Part shown: positions 20,979 through 33,124 of the stretch, piece after piece
Layout: every line of letters starts with the position of its first letter
How positions within the stretch are numbered: the first letter of the stretch is position 1
Assembly (NCBI RefSeq): GCF_000340215.1
Contig: NW_006921535.1
Span: forward strand, 1,058,483-1,122,482
DNA length: 64,000 bases
Origin: Pseudocercospora fijiensis CIRAD86
Lineage: Eukaryota > Ascomycota > Dothideomycetes > Mycosphaerellales > Mycosphaerellaceae
Direction: 5' to 3'
Notes under the pieces: generated by a model
The model's input: the letters and a program-made list of their open reading frames with translations, nothing else
What the model was told of the DNA's origin: nothing
Databases searched by the model: none
Translations under genes and position numbers: made by a program

Positions 20979-21749
20979 TCATTCGCTTGATTGGATCGCC
21001 TCGCTTTGGCTCCGATTTTCGTTTCGCGCACCGAGCAGGCCTCGAAGTTCGGCCTGTAATTCTGATATGCATTGTTTGACCACCCTCCGGTCAACTCCAC
21101 CGATAACCGTATCGTCCACACGCAGGGTGATGTGCTCCAGCTTTGGTAGTACTTCGATCCAGCTTTTGCAAAGTTCTCTCATCTGAGAGGTGTCCTCAGC
21201 AGTGCTCACCACACTACCAGGCTTGAACATGTTCAATGCCTTGGGTCCACGAAAGCCAATTGCCAATTCCTTGAGATTTGGCAGCCTTGCCAGGTCAGAA
21301 GACGACAGCAATGCACCTGTGACAATGATTTGTATCTCAGCGATGTGATGCAAGCGCGCGCTCGAGGTGGTCCAAAGGAAGTCTCGAAACTTGATGTTGA
21401 CGGGCTTCGGATCTCTCGAGAAGGTTGATGGTGTGATGGTGAGATCGTCGTGGAACGTAAAGTCGTGGTTACCATAAAAAATTCCGGACGCTTCGTGACT
21501 GATAGCACGGCATGTCTGGAGGATCGCGAGACAACTTGCTGGGTGCGGGTGTCGTGAGAGATGGAGACACCGGGAGCGCTTGAGTGTTGCTCTCTTCGCT
21601 CTCACGTTGTCCGGAAGCAGTTCAACGGCACAATCGAAGTCCTTGGCTTTCTGCTCGCATAGAACCAGCGCGTAGATCATGTTCCGTATTTCGGGCGGCA
21701 GCTTGGAAAATGTGCCTGCCTCCTGGACATCGTCTAATTTGCGATTCAT
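20979..21749 (-). CDS. 2EXR/F-box-like protein (256 aa)
   Basis: A start at 21749 gives MNRKLDDVQEAGTFSKLPPE followed by IRNMIYALVL, placing the LPPEIRNxIY motif at residues 17-27 as usual. A longer frame open to 22013 adds 88 residues without family similarity and is taken as 5' UTR. Further on LAILQTCRAISHEASGIFYG is the second conserved helix of the family (QTCRxIxxEAxxxFY). The C-terminal half has Leu-rich segments (LARLPNLKELAIGF, LPKLEHITLRV) like those of F-box/LRR-type proteins. Function unknown; no enzyme motif. It is the intact relative of the pseudogene just downstream, probably arisen by local duplication. Confidence 0.75.
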   Translation of the reverse strand: MNRKLDDVQEAGTFSKLPPEIRNMIYALVLCEQKAKDFDCAVELLPDNVRAKRATLKRSRCLHLSRHPHPASCLAILQTCRAISHEASGIFYGNHDFTFHDDLTITPSTFSRDPKPVNIKFRDFLWTTSSARLHHIAEIQIIVTGALLSSSDLARLPNLKELAIGFRGPKALNMFKPGSVVSTAEDTSQMRELCKSWIEVLPKLEHITLRVDDTVIGGVDRRVVKQCISELQAELRGLLGARNENRSQSEAIQSSE

Positions 21750-22195
21750 GATCGTCAAAGCAGAGTCTGTAGTGACTCTAAAGGCTTCGCTATGATGCTG
21801 AAAGATTTTCGGGTTGGATGTTGTAGAGGGCCTCGAGATGTCGTGGATCAGTGCAAGAATCGTAAAAGATATACAAAAAACTTCCCTAGGACCCACCCAT
21901 TCGAAAGTCAAAGACTGAGGACAAGGAACAAATGCTGACCTACGCGGCCGCGTGAGGACAGCACTTGTTTCTGAGTCGACCTTCCACGTTGCATTAGCTA
22001 GTAAGCAGTCCAATTACTGCGCCTGCGTAACCTCTGGTAATTCTTATTGCAATTTCTGTTTTCCTCGAACTGGATGGAACCCAAAATACGGCACAGGGCC
22101 TGAAAAAGCAAAGTCGTTCATTCATCTATGCATATTCCACACGCATGCGATCATCACTGTCATGGTATCTAGAGGCTGTGGGACGCCGCATCAAT
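21750..22195. other. Intergenic region, no gene seen
   Basis: About 446 bp between the 2EXR-like gene (5' side) and the stop of the spartin-like gene. It should hold the promoter of the former and the 3' end of the latter. No firm signal seen. Confidence 0.4.
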
Positions 22196-23752
22196 CTAGC
22201 CGTACTTCTTATCGCCGACGTTCGATCCACCAGGCTGTCCGAACTCTTGATACTTGGGCGGAGCGCTTGAGCCAAATCCATCAGGATCATAAGAGCCCTG
22301 TTGTGGCTGATATCCACCTGGTAGGCCCCCAGATGCACTGGGACCTTGATTTTGCTTCTCTTGCATCTTCTTAATGTCTTGTTCCGAGAGGTCTCCTCCA
22401 TCACCTTCGCCGACGACGACCTCGCCACCGCCGCGAACTTTTCCAATAACCATTCCTTTTGCAACTGACTTGATCACAGCACGTCTTGAGACACCAGTGA
22501 CATCGATGTATACGAGTCCAACATTCTTAACACCGCCTGCGAGAGACCCTGCGATTGAACCGGCTTGCTCTCCGTATCTGTGACCGACCATGTGACTCGC
22601 CGCAGCGCCACTTGTGTTCAACAGTGTCTTACCGCCTTCTGCGATGCCGTCCATAACAGTGCTGAATGCGATCATGCTCTTGTTCAGAAAGCCCGGCTTG
22701 TAGTCGTTCTTGTCGAGAGGATTACCTTTCTCGTCATAGCCCTTGTGCGGTCTATCCTTCTTATGTCCCGATGCTCTTGCTGCAAAATTCTGCACATGGT
22801 CGCCGAGCGTACCAATAGTCTTATTTGACGTCTGCGCTACAGACTGTGTGAATGTCGAGACTTTGCGTACTCGCTGATGGGTCGCAGGCTGGAATTCCAG
22901 AGGCTTAGCGACGGGCTTGGTTTTTTGCGAGAAGTTCTCAGCGCCCTTGGTCATCATATTACCGAGGAACGAAGAGCTTGTAACGATTAAGCGGGAGGCT
23001 GTAGCCGCGTTCTGCACAATGGAGCTGTCCTTGTAGGCAGGATGGCGTGCCATGCGCAGATATTCTTCCGAGATAGGTCGGACTTCGATAAGCTTGCCGT
23101 CCTGGCTTATTTGTACCTCAACTGGCTCTTTGGAGCCCGGTTGCAGCTTGGAATCCTCGATGACCTGGGCGTCGCCTGCAACCTCGCCGACCACCGAGCC
23201 ATTATCCTCGTCGATCAGGACAATCTCGCCATGCTTCCTGCCCGACTTCTCATCGACGGCGTATTTGCCGCCGGGAGCATAGTCGGATGGATTGTACACT
23301 CCACTGCCTTTCTCATTCGGTAGTAGCGGCTTTGCTCGCTCTAGAAAAGCAGTGCATTGCGCAAGGATAGTCTCGAAGGTGTCCACATCATCTTGCGTAA
23401 CGCCGTAGCCAATCTTTGGGAACTCGATGCGCGTGAAGGCACCCGCTCTAGGGCCCATGTCCCATCTTGGAATCAAGTAACTCGTTGGTGGTTGATGGTA
23501 GACTTGCGTAGTGGCTGGAAGAGGGAGATCGAGCTCTGGCGGAAGATTGAGGTGGAGGTAGAAGTCCTGGTCTACTTCGTTCTGGCCCACTGTCGTACTC
23601 AATTCTGCGAACGGAGAATTACAAGGCACCATCAGAAGCGAGAGTGTTTGAGGGCCAGATGGACAGAGGTCTTGTTCTTGGCCATCCTGGATGTGGTATG
23701 CCTTGATGCCTTTGATTGCGTAGAGCAGTTTGGGGTCGTGGTGGCCAGCCAT
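22196..23752 (-). CDS. Spartin/senescence-domain protein (518 aa)
   Basis: Single-exon frame of 518 residues. The middle and C-terminal part (about 235-430) matches the senescence/spartin-associated domain: ASRLIVTSSSFLGNMMTKGA near 250-275, an AFSTVMDGIAEGGKTLL segment near 365, then a Gly/Ala-rich amphipathic stretch (HRYGEQAGSIAGSLAGG) and a VYIDVTGV segment. The first 170 residues form a separate N-terminal region with LIPRWDMGPRAGAF. The tail (about 460-518) is Gly/Pro/Gln-rich. In animals spartin acts at lipid droplets and in lipophagy, and in plants such proteins associate with lipid droplets and membranes; a lipid-droplet or membrane role here is inference. Transcribed divergently from the TRK transporter gene. 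Confidence 0.8.
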   Translation of the reverse strand: MAGHHDPKLLYAIKGIKAYHIQDGQEQDLCPSGPQTLSLLMVPCNSPFAELSTTVGQNEVDQDFYLHLNLPPELDLPLPATTQVYHQPPTSYLIPRWDMGPRAGAFTRIEFPKIGYGVTQDDVDTFETILAQCTAFLERAKPLLPNEKGSGVYNPSDYAPGGKYAVDEKSGRKHGEIVLIDEDNGSVVGEVAGDAQVIEDSKLQPGSKEPVEVQISQDGKLIEVRPISEEYLRMARHPAYKDSSIVQNAATASRLIVTSSSFLGNMMTKGAENFSQKTKPVAKPLEFQPATHQRVRKVSTFTQSVAQTSNKTIGTLGDHVQNFAARASGHKKDRPHKGYDEKGNPLDKNDYKPGFLNKSMIAFSTVMDGIAEGGKTLLNTSGAAASHMVGHRYGEQAGSIAGSLAGGVKNVGLVYIDVTGVSRRAVIKSVAKGMVIGKVRGGGEVVVGEGDGGDLSEQDIKKMQEKQNQGPSASGGLPGGYQPQQGSYDPDGFGSSAPPKYQEFGQPGGSNVGDKKYG

Positions 23753-24508
23753 TGTGCTGTATCACGCTCTTTCGATGTGTGGCTCGGCGCTTAGGAGAGA
23801 TTGGCGGGGATCAAGGAGTTCGCAGGTGTCGTGTCGCTGAAGTGCTGTAGGTATATCAGGTCTCAAACAACAAAAAGATGGAGGGGCTCATGCAAGCTGC
23901 AGATACGTCACTGCATTGAGGCTGAGTTGTCCTTGGCGGGCGAGAAGCGCGCCTATCGAGCTGCAGAGGCTTGATGAGACATGGGAGACGTGGTCGTCGT
24001 CGTTTTCGCCACGAGCCCGTGTCTGCTACGCCACAGACGATGCTTTCGATACGATATGTATCATAGCATTGTATGTTCATGTGAGGCGGAGCGTTACTCA
24101 CTCGCTGCGATCGCAAGCGGAATCTGCCGACAAGAACCGTGGGCCCGTGCTGAACTCTCCTCCATCCTCTTTGAAAATCTCCCGCAGACCCTCCGGAAGT
24201 ACTCCACCTCACTGCTGTCTACACCATAGTAACATTGTCACCAGTACAGTACATATCTCTACCAGCTTTTCAGGAACATCGTCACCTTTTGCAACCCATC
24301 CATGCCATCTATGCAATGCTTCTAGCACCGGGACAAGGCAGAGCGAGATCCAGACAGCGCAAGAAAGGCGCGACTTGAAAGACGAGATACCGATCAGTAG
24401 ACAAGAAAGGGAGCAGTAGTCGGTGCCCAGGGAACACAGATTCAACAAGCGCGAGCCACTCTGCCGTAAAGCGAAGGCCGTGGACGCCGGAGCGGGCTCT
24501 CACAAGCC
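23753..24508. other. Divergent intergenic region between spartin-like and TRK genes
   Basis: About 755 bp expected to contain both promoters. Open frames here overlap each other on both strands and show no family motif. No defined element is called. Confidence 0.4.
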
Positions 24509-26995
24509 ATGAGACTTGTTGCAATCTTCCAACCATTGAAGCGTCCTTTCCGCTATCTGCGACGCCTCTTGCCGCCCCTCAACTTCATTACCATCCACTA
24601 TGCCTACTTCATTCTCACATGTCTCATCAGCGCGATCATCTTGTGGGCCGCCGACACCGATCGCGATCTCCGCTTTATCGATGCTTTATTTCTAGCGGTG
24701 AGCGCCATGACATTGGCTGGGCTAAATACGGTCAATTTGTCAACTCTGAACACGTTCCAGCAGTTCTGGCTGTTTCTCCTGATCATTATCGGGTCTGCGG
24801 TACTAGTTTCAGCTTTCGTGGTCCAGATACGCAAGCGAGCCTTTGAGACGAAGTTCAAAGACGTGGTCTTGAAAGAGCGGCAGAGACGAATGGAGCGACG
24901 CAGCAGAAGCAGGTCAAGAGCAGGGAGCCGACGAGGACAGCCAGACGCTCAAGATCATCAGGATCTTGTTCAGCCTGTTGACACTGCTCAAGATGCCTCA
25001 GCAGACATGGGCGACGCGGAGAAGGCCTCCAAATCGGAGATTTCTGTGGAGGGACCGGCTATATTGGAAAGTCCGATTTCAATGAAAGAGCCCACTTCAA
25101 GGGAAGGGCCCACCGCAAGTGAAGAGCCCGCTACAAGGATAGGACCAACTTCGCCTAAGTCGAATATTTCTTTCAGACCGGACACTGTTTTCTCGCACCG
25201 ATTGACTCACCAGGCCGCCAGACAGCGGACCCGCGGGCTCTGGAGCGCTCAAGGAGTCGGAGCGCGTCCTACCGCTGGCATAGAGATACGGTCCCTTTCA
25301 CAAGACGGTCCAAGGAGTGATCAGGATCATAGTACTGCAGCGCCTCCCAAGAATCATGGCAATATTGGTCGCTACTTCCATTCGACAAGCGGCTGGATTG
25401 GTAGAAACAGCGAGTTCCATGGTCTTACTGATAAGGAACGTCAGCACTTGGGAGGCTACGAGTACCGAGCGGTCTGCTTTCTTGCTTGGTTAGTACCTAT
25501 CTACCTTGTTTTGATGCAGCTCCTGGGCTGCCTCGGATGTGCTGCTTGGATAGCGCGTAATCGACCAGAGACAACAACTGCAAACGGCTTGAACCCCTGG
25601 TGGGTAGGCGCGTTCAACGCGGTTTCCGCATTCAACAATAGCGGTATGAGTCTTCTGGATGCGAACATGACCGCATTTCAGACAGGGTACTATCTGCTGA
25701 TAACCATGGGCTTCCTCATTCTTGCCGGGAACACATGCTACCCGATCTTCCTTCGACTGATCATCTGGACAATCTACAAAGTCGTGCAGCGACTGGCACC
25801 ACGATCCGAAGAGTGGGCTGATCGAGCGAAGATGCTGAAATTCCTGCTGGATCACCCGCGTCGATGCTATACGAACCTGTTTCCTTCCCGGCATACATGG
25901 TGAGTGGACGACTCCGAGCGAATGTGTGCGACTAAGGCGACCTTGTCGCAGATAGCAGCACTATCTCGTCGGCGGACTTCGGAGCGCATAATCACGCAAC
26001 ATCACTGACCCTTGCTTTCAGGTGGCTCCTCGCCTCGGTCGTGGCGCTAAATCTGATCGACTGGATCGGCTTTGAGGTTATCAATATTGGAAACAAAGCT
26101 ATCGAGCAATTACCTTTGGGCGTACTAGTTATCGACGGCCTCTTTCAGGCGTTTGCTGTTCGAAGTGGTGGATTCTACGTCGTGGCCATCAGTCAGGGTG
26201 AGTGGCGCAGTGCACCAGTCCTTTTTGACGCCGAAGCCTAACTCAAATCAGTCCGTATCGGCCTGCAGGTCCTATATGTTGTGATGATGTACATCTCAGT
26301 GTACCCGGTCGTCATTACAATGCGCAACAGCAACGTCTATGAAGAGCGAAGTCTCGGTAGGTCACAATCTATCACTCGAGCATTCAGGCACTGCTGTGCT
26401 CGCCACGTTCCAAACAGCTCTAAAATTCTTGCAGCGACCAAGTCGTACTGATTGAGATCATGCAGGCATTTACGCCGAAGACCTACCCGAAAATGATGGA
26501 CGAGCCAATGACCAACCCGGGTTCCTCAGGCAGCTCACTCAACATTTCGTCTCAGGCGGAGCGTCCAACTCGGAATCCAATTCCAGCTTCGTACGCCAGC
26601 AACTTCGAGCGCAGTTGGCCCACGACGCTTGGACTATCTTTCTTGCACTGTTTGCTATCATCATCATCGAGACTGCCCAATTCGATCGAGACCCGAATGT
26701 TTTCTCAGTCTTCAACTTCCTGTTCGAAATCGTGTCTGGATATGGATGCGTCGGCATTTCCCAGGGCATTCCGTGGGATGCATATTCCTTCTGTGGAACC
26801 TGGCATACTGCAAGCAAGTTGATTCTGTGCGGAGTTATGCTTCGGGGAAGGCATCGAGGGTTGCCGGTTGCAATCGATAGAGCTGTGTTGCTTCCCGGCG
26901 AGGAAATTGAGCAGGCTGAAGAAGACGATGGACGCATCCGGCTGCAGAGAACGATTAGTCGGGGAAGATCAACTTTGCAGCAGCAGGACGTTTAG
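24509..26995 (+). CDS. TRK-type potassium transporter (733 aa, four exons)
   Basis: High-affinity K+ uptake across the plasma membrane (TrkH/HKT family). Exons 24509-25899, 26022-26197, 26252-26356, 26466-26995; introns 25900-26021, 26198-26251, 26357-26465, all GT-AG. The four pore loops are visible: AVSAMTLAGLNTV (about residues 70-82), SAFNNSGMSLL, FAVRSGGFYVV and SGYGCVGISQG, each with the filter Gly. After the second membrane pair comes a long cytosolic loop (about 115-300), rich in Arg/Ser and then in Glu/Pro/Ser repeats, typical of fungal TRK proteins. The C-terminus has the conserved MLRGRHRGLPVAIDRAVLLP. First start chosen: MRLVAIFQPL, just before the first membrane segment. Somewhat shorter than yeast Trk1 because of a shorter loop. 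No lesion seen. Confidence 0.9.
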
Positions 26996-27148
26996 CAGGT
27001 CAAGATTAGAAGCGATGGTCTCAAGGCTACACATCCGATGTAGCGTATGGGGTGTGTTTGACGACCTGGTTCTATGCTCAGCTCGCTTAGGAAGATCAAT
27101 TGACACCTTCTCTTATCGTACATAGCCGAGCACAATACCGTATTCAAG

Positions 27149-27300
27149 ATGACCGGTCAAGACAATCACGTGGCTTATTGTAGGCGGAGGCAACTGTGGT
27201 TTGGCGCTGGCAACAGGGCTCAAGAAAGTAAGTCGTGTATGCTATCGTATACATGTGTCGGTGACTAATCCAATAAGCAGCATGGAATTAAATACATGAA
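27149..27300 (+). pseudogene. FAD-dependent monooxygenase, N-terminal remnant
   Basis: The plus strand reads TWLIVGGGNCGLALATGLKK, the dinucleotide-binding GxGxxG start of FAD monooxygenases, up to 27227. A 53-nt intron (27228-27280, GTAAGT...GCAG with a GACTAAT branch site) then joins to HGIKY, the usual continuation. An ATG at 27149 is one frame off, and a TGA precedes the motif frame. After HGIKY the similarity stops and the frame closes soon. So only about 25 residues of a roughly 400-residue enzyme remain, between the TRK gene and the kinase gene. Confidence 0.7.
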
Positions 27301-27435
27301 AAGAGGTCTACGTCGACCCATCGATCGATGCCGCCAATGAGCCAATCCCTTATTTCGATTCCTCCACAGGAGAAATCCTCAGACGCAAGCATTCCAAAAG
27401 TCCAACGCATACCTTGAGAGCACCGGCTGATAGAC

Positions 27436-29516
27436 CTATCGTCTCTGCACCGGAACTCCACCATCTTCTTCTTGCACATCACTCATCATATCGCTCGACT
27501 CAAACCCACTTTCCTCCCTATACGCCATACCAATCGCATACTTCACCGGGCTTCCAAACGTCACATCAAATTCCTCATTCTCAGGCTGAGATCCATTCAA
27601 CCCCTCCTGCAAATATTGCGCCATGGCCGGCTGCCCCTGTGGTTCCAAATTTCTAACCCCTTCATACAACTCGTCCAAAGAAATTCTGTTCTCGGGATTC
27701 GTCTCGATACAGCGCGAGATCAGATTTGCGAGGTTGGGGCTACGCGGCACGGCGTCGTTGATCATATCCCACTGCGATTCATCCGGAACGAGGAATTTTT
27801 GCTCGGCTCGGTGGAGGATCCAGTTGTGATACATCTGGTACATGACAACGCCGATGGCTGGGGACGTGTTAGTTTGAACATTGATCAGACTGACTGCTCG
27901 CGGCAAGACGTTCGTTCGACTCACAGTATACATTGGTCCACTCCCAAAGTCGAGGTTCTGCAAGTGCTACGTTGGGACTTCCGCTCAGGTCGATTCGCTG
28001 TTTCTTGTTGAACTGTTCGGGAGAGGCGAAAGGCTTGGAGCCTGCGCCTTTATTGTAATTTGAAGGATTGTTGGGATCGCCTTCGAAGGTTTCAATTGCG
28101 AGGCCGAAATCAGCCTGTGAAAGTCAGCGGGAAGAGATCAAAGAATACCATGGCCAGGCTACCTAACATACCAGTTTCAGAGTGGGATATGCTGGGAAAC
28201 GTTCGCCGGGCGGGTCCATGAAAATGTTTCCAGGCTTAATGTCCCGGTGGATCACATGGGACCAGTTGGGCACGAGTCCTTGGCCTGGGGATCCATCTCG
28301 CATAATGATGCATGCTTCTACCAATTGCAAGAATGTAGCCCACAAGAACTGCAGCACAGGAATCGTCAGTGGTCAGTGCTTATTGAAGATGCAGACCGCT
28401 TTGGTGCACTCACAGGTTCCGGAAGAGGCGTATCTGATGTGACGCTCTTGACGATCATGCCCTTTAAATCTCCATTTGCACAAAATGGCGAGTATAGAGT
28501 CAAGATGTATTTGACTCTATCGAGATGCCATGAGCCTACGCGGGCAAAGTGACGATTCGACACAGCCGCACATTTGTTTGCGAAATAGGCCTCCAGAGGT
28601 GTTCCGTTAAGGGTATCTCGTTGATAGAACTTCTTGGGCCACGCAGAGGCGGTTAACACTTCACATTTGCGAACGATATGCTTCGTGTAACGATCAGTTC
28701 AAACGCCGGATTACGATGATAGTCTGATTGGAGGGGACTTACATTGACTATAGTATCATTCTCGTCAACTTTCACCCATAGACCAGCCAGATTTGCGCCA
28801 TCACCTATACCCATGATAGACCATGGTTAGCAAATGTCTTTTAGATGTTCCAGAAAAGGTATCATCATCGAAAATCCTCACCAAATTCCATAGCGCCGCG
28901 CCATTGGCCATTTAGCCTGTCATCCAGAAAGGTCTCTTCAAGATCTGCTCTGGTCTTGGCCTTTGCCAGCACCTCTGAGAGGGTCTTGATATTCTGCCTG
29001 TCACCTTCCAAATTTGATTTCCAAACATTAATCCGCTCTTCCAGGAAATTCAGTGATCGATACCCATCGCTGAAATTATGTCGGCGTTCTTCCTCGAGCA
29101 TCGATGTCAGTGCGACAAGGTATTGCTCTATGACGCCATTTGCAGCGAGTATCAAAGTCTTGTAGCTCTCTAGTAAGTCGATGTCGGGCCTAGATTTATT
29201 CAATTCTCCAGCACCTGCATGGGCCCCTACCGCAGAAGCCTTTGCCCGACATTCCTTTTCTACTGTGTCAATAGATTGGATCAAATTCACGAGGGTGTCC
29301 TGGGCGGCTCGATTGAGCCTATGGAACTCGCGATAGAGCGCTTTTTCGATTCGTTTGCGATCTGTTCGTGGCCATCAGCTTTGGATCTACTGTGATGTAT
29401 CTGATAAGCTTACAATCATCTTCTACTCCAGGCTCGACCCCCCGAGCCAGGAGCGCATACTGCAGGTAGACTTTCCAGCCCGGATGTTTTCGAGCCATGC
29501 GGAAGATCTTACGCAT
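27436..29516 (-). CDS. Fungal protein kinase with N-terminal helical region (566 aa, seven exons)
   Basis: Exons on the minus strand: 29516-29414, 29361-28882, 28804-28743, 28680-28414, 28348-28172, 28114-27925, 27857-27436; introns of 52-77 nt with GT-AG ends, frame kept throughout. Residues 1-195 are helical and charged, with no known motif. The kinase part follows: a glycine-poor FGDGANLAGLWVKVD loop, probable beta-3 lysine in HIVRKCEVL, catalytic loop VIHRDIKPGNIFM, metal-binding ADFGLAIET, SKPFASPEQ in place of APE, and IGVVMYQMYHNW. Predicted Ser/Thr kinase since HRDIKPGN and DFG are complete. The C-terminal tail after about residue 500 is acidic. The start at 29516 is the first ATG in frame with exon 2; an earlier exon is possible. 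Substrate and pathway unknown. Confidence 0.8.
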
Positions 29517-30560
29517 GGTGTGGAACGAGGAAGTATTCTTACCTTAGACGGTGAGTTGACTTTCGGAATGGACTATTAGTTCTATTGCCAAATCCGGAAT
29601 GTTGTTCTTTGTCATGCTGTTCATCCCGATGGCACAATGACCACATGTTCCAACGAGGTGGACAAAGACATCGATCGAGCATATCCTGCTGCCTCATTGG
29701 GCCTAAGCCTTCGGACAGGTCGTACATTGGCAATGGCTAGTGCGACGAGACCCAGGCCTCGGTATATTTCTTCGCCTCGAATACCCAGATGGTCTTATTG
29801 CAGATTTGTCGAAGCACACATGCATAGAGTAGTCTGAGGTAGCTGAGCTTCCAGGAGCAAGCATATCCACTCGTTTGCAGTGCATGATTCTCTATGTTGG
29901 CGAGCGGTCACCGTCGGAGTTCAGAGTCGATGTAGGCCAGCAGGGAACATATGTGCGACGGAAAATGCAGAGCAGTGCATGAACGCGTAATATAGCTTAG
30001 TTCCCGCCTACACAAATCGTCTCCATCGATGTTATTTACTGCCTGAACCCTGGACTTTTGCTCTTCTCTTGGTATCTCGTATTCCTCTTCCGCTCTTTAA
30101 TGGAAATGACTTTGCAGGCCAGCACGATGCAACGGCTTAACCAGGGCTTCCAGCAACTCTAGAAGGCGCAGAGGGTCTCGGACGCGATCAGAGAAGGATT
30201 GCTTTCGTGCGCGGCGGTCGGACGGTCTATTGAAATGGCGGCGGTGGAGTCGAGGCCCGGGTGCAGACTGCAGAGGCGTAGTGTAAGGACTTAAGAGTCG
30301 GTGGACGAAGGACCTCACTCTCCTCTACCTACCACTTCCACTTCCACCACCTCCACCACCTCCACCACCTCCACTTCGCAGCCAATGACCATTATCTGAC
30401 TTCACAGTGTTGATGTTCATCATCGGCGGCGTGGAGTCTTGGGGATGCCGTGAGCCATATTCTAATGCACCCCGGTCATAATTCCGCCCTGCCCTGCCTG
30501 AGGCGACGGCACTCCATACCACCGCCCTTTCCGGTCGTAGCACTGCAGATGCTGATAAGT
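29517..30560. other. Intergenic region up to the large transposon block
   Basis: About 1 kb with normal base composition. I see no supportable gene: open frames are short, mutually overlapping and without motifs. It ends abruptly near 30560, where TA-rich RIP-affected sequence begins. Confidence 0.4.
30331..30375 (+). repeat. (CCACCT)n-like microsatellite
   Basis: Consecutive CCACTT/CCACCT hexamer units. Read on the minus strand they give a poly-Gly/Ser run in an unsupported frame. Confidence 0.8.
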
Positions 30561-31710
30561 ACACGGAGACTTCGCCGTATACTTAGAATATATTACGCTA
30601 TTCAATAAGTCGCGCTATAAGCTCGGAGGACCGCAGATTAGCTTTAACTAGATTTGACTATAATTAGTTAGCAATTGCTTAGGATCTTAGCTTCTTAGCT
30701 ATTCTTATCTCCTCTTCTATAGTAATACTATATACTACAATCTCGTCGTCGCCGTTTTAATAGTATAGACCCTTCGGAGGTGTTATTAATAGCGCGCCTA
30801 CTAGACTATTAACTTAATAAGATTAAGCGCCTATTCGACGAGAGCGAGTTATCTAATAATACTATCTCCGAGCTCTTAAATGTCGCTAGACGTAGTATCG
30901 ACAAGATCTATAACAATTATCGCTTATTTAGTATATTCTATATTAAAGATCTCGCTAGGTTAGGCCGTCTACGGTCGCTATTGCCTATCTTTAAAGATAT
31001 AAGTCTTGCGGCGTATCTAGCGCGTTTAGTCGCAATTTAACTAATCTATCTCTTCCTAGTAGCGTATCTTCGAGTATCTCGACGACCGACTATATACCTA
31101 TTAAGACGAGGTAGTATAGTACTTATACGACGAATACGACGTTATTATAAGCTAGCCGATAGTATCGCGAGTTTTAGAGAGACGTAGATAGACGAGGAAG
31201 AAAGCGATATAATATACGGCGGAATAGAACTAGGACTTTCGAGACGACTTTAAGATAAAGTAGATAGTAATACCGGCTTATAGAGTCGTATATATCGATA
31301 AAAGCGCTTCGAATAAGCGTACTAGTTAGCGGAAGTGTAGATGCGGTCCTATTAACCGTCCTATATTCGAGGAGGGGTTAGTAGTTAGGTTAAAGCGATA
31401 GAGTATCTTGCCTACTATCTCGATTAATGGTTGTCTTGCTAGTACGATAATCTGCTAAGGCTCTATTGCTATAGAGATATTCGAAGCCTAGTTATAGTAT
31501 ATAGTACTGCCTTAAATAGAGCCTAGAATATTCCTTATAATAGATAACGCGTTAATCTACCGTACCGAGCGTATAAAAGAGATAGTCGTAGCCGCTAGAG
31601 TCTATCTTCGATACCTGCCTCCGTACTTACTAGACTTTAATCCTATTAAGTTGTCGTTTAACGTACTTAAAGCGTAGGTTAAGAAGTATATTAATAAGGC
31701 TAATTGCTTT

Positions 31711-31906
31711 TGTAAGAAGGGTATGTTAGTAGGTAGATAGGGTAGTAGTAGGTATAGGTAGTATTCGATAAGAAGCTAGGAGGAGAGGGAGGAAGGCAGG
31801 CAAGTTAGCCTATTACTAAGCGCTAAGCCCTGCCTAAGGCACTAAGACCCTGGCTTTACTTAGCCTAGTTATATGCTAATTACGTATAGCCTCTTTAGCC
31901 CTAACA
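31711..31906 (-). repeat. Gypsy copy 2, 3' LTR
   Basis: 196 bp; plus strand TGTAAGAAGG...CTAACA. This copy keeps the canonical terminal dinucleotides (TG...CA). Confidence 0.95.
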
Positions 31907-33124
31907 TACGCTTCCCTTCTAAAGGCCGCGCCCTTATAGCCGGTCTTTATTCTAGTCTCAACCTCTATTACTACTAACTTAGTAGGTCTAATAAGCCGCT
32001 TAGTCCGCGTTAAATTAAACGTACAACTACCGATTATATAACTATGTCAAACCTTACCTTCTAATACAATGTCTAACTCTAACTACGCTATCCTTATATA
32101 CAATAAAGTAATATATAACTACAAGAATTAAGGACTATCGACTAATTATAATACGAGCGTACCTTCCCTACTATAATAGGTAGGTATACGGGGTATTATA
32201 GCACTGCCCCCGTTCTAAGTAATATCGTACCGAGTTCTTTGCGTCTACTCTAAAAGACCTAGCTATATCCGCTTCCGAGGGTTGTCCGCTTCCGAGGGTT
32301 TATTCTTGTTATTATAAGGGCTATTATTGTTCGTAGTTTCGCTAGCCCTAATTAGTTAGGTTTAGCAGCCTTTAATTGTTAATCTTATCTTATCTTTTTA
32401 GAAAAAATACAGCTCGTCTAGTTTCTATAAGTAAAGGCTATTATAAGTATAGTAGTAGAGGTTCGCCTTGCTTAAAGGGTTAGATAGATCGAGGAGTAAC
32501 CTATTGTCTGCAAGATCGACCCCGGCTAGCTTAGCTCTATAGTTTTGCCCTTAGTTAGTCTATTAGTCGCTTAATCTTTTAGGCGGCTTAAGGTTTTAAC
32601 TTAGCTTTAAAGTTTTAATTAAACCTTTAATAGGCTTAAAGCTTTAATTAAAGTTTTAATTAAAGGTACCTTAGGCTCGTAGTATAGGTAAGGTTGTCTT
32701 CGTAAGTATAGCGATAATAGTAAGTAATGTTAATAATAGCGGCGCTAGTCGTCTTAGCGCTAACTTTACCTCGCTTCTAATCTCCTTCTTCTACTAATAA
32801 TACACTCCGCAATACTGTTACTAACATAGCCGCGCCGGCCGTACTGCCCTTTAGTATAGGCGAGACGCCGTCGTTATTATTATTATTACTATTCCACGCG
32901 CACACGCGCCGCCCTCGCCGATCGCCTAGGCCTCGAAGCCTCGATAGAAGGAAGGAATAAGAGGTAGAATCCTTAAAAGAGCAGGCAATTAGTTAACGCG
33001 TCGTAGTGCGCCTAGTATAGTCTTATTATCCTTTATTGCTAACAATTGCTTGCCTCTAATTAGTTAGCTAATAGCACCCTAGGGGTAGTATTATTCCTAG
33101 GCTTAGTAGTAACATTATAGGTAT

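Noticed and set aside
21750..22013. Longer start (22013) for the 256-aa 2EXR-like protein
   Set aside because: The family motif lies close to the N-terminus in relatives, so the start at 21749 fits; the extension shows no similarity.
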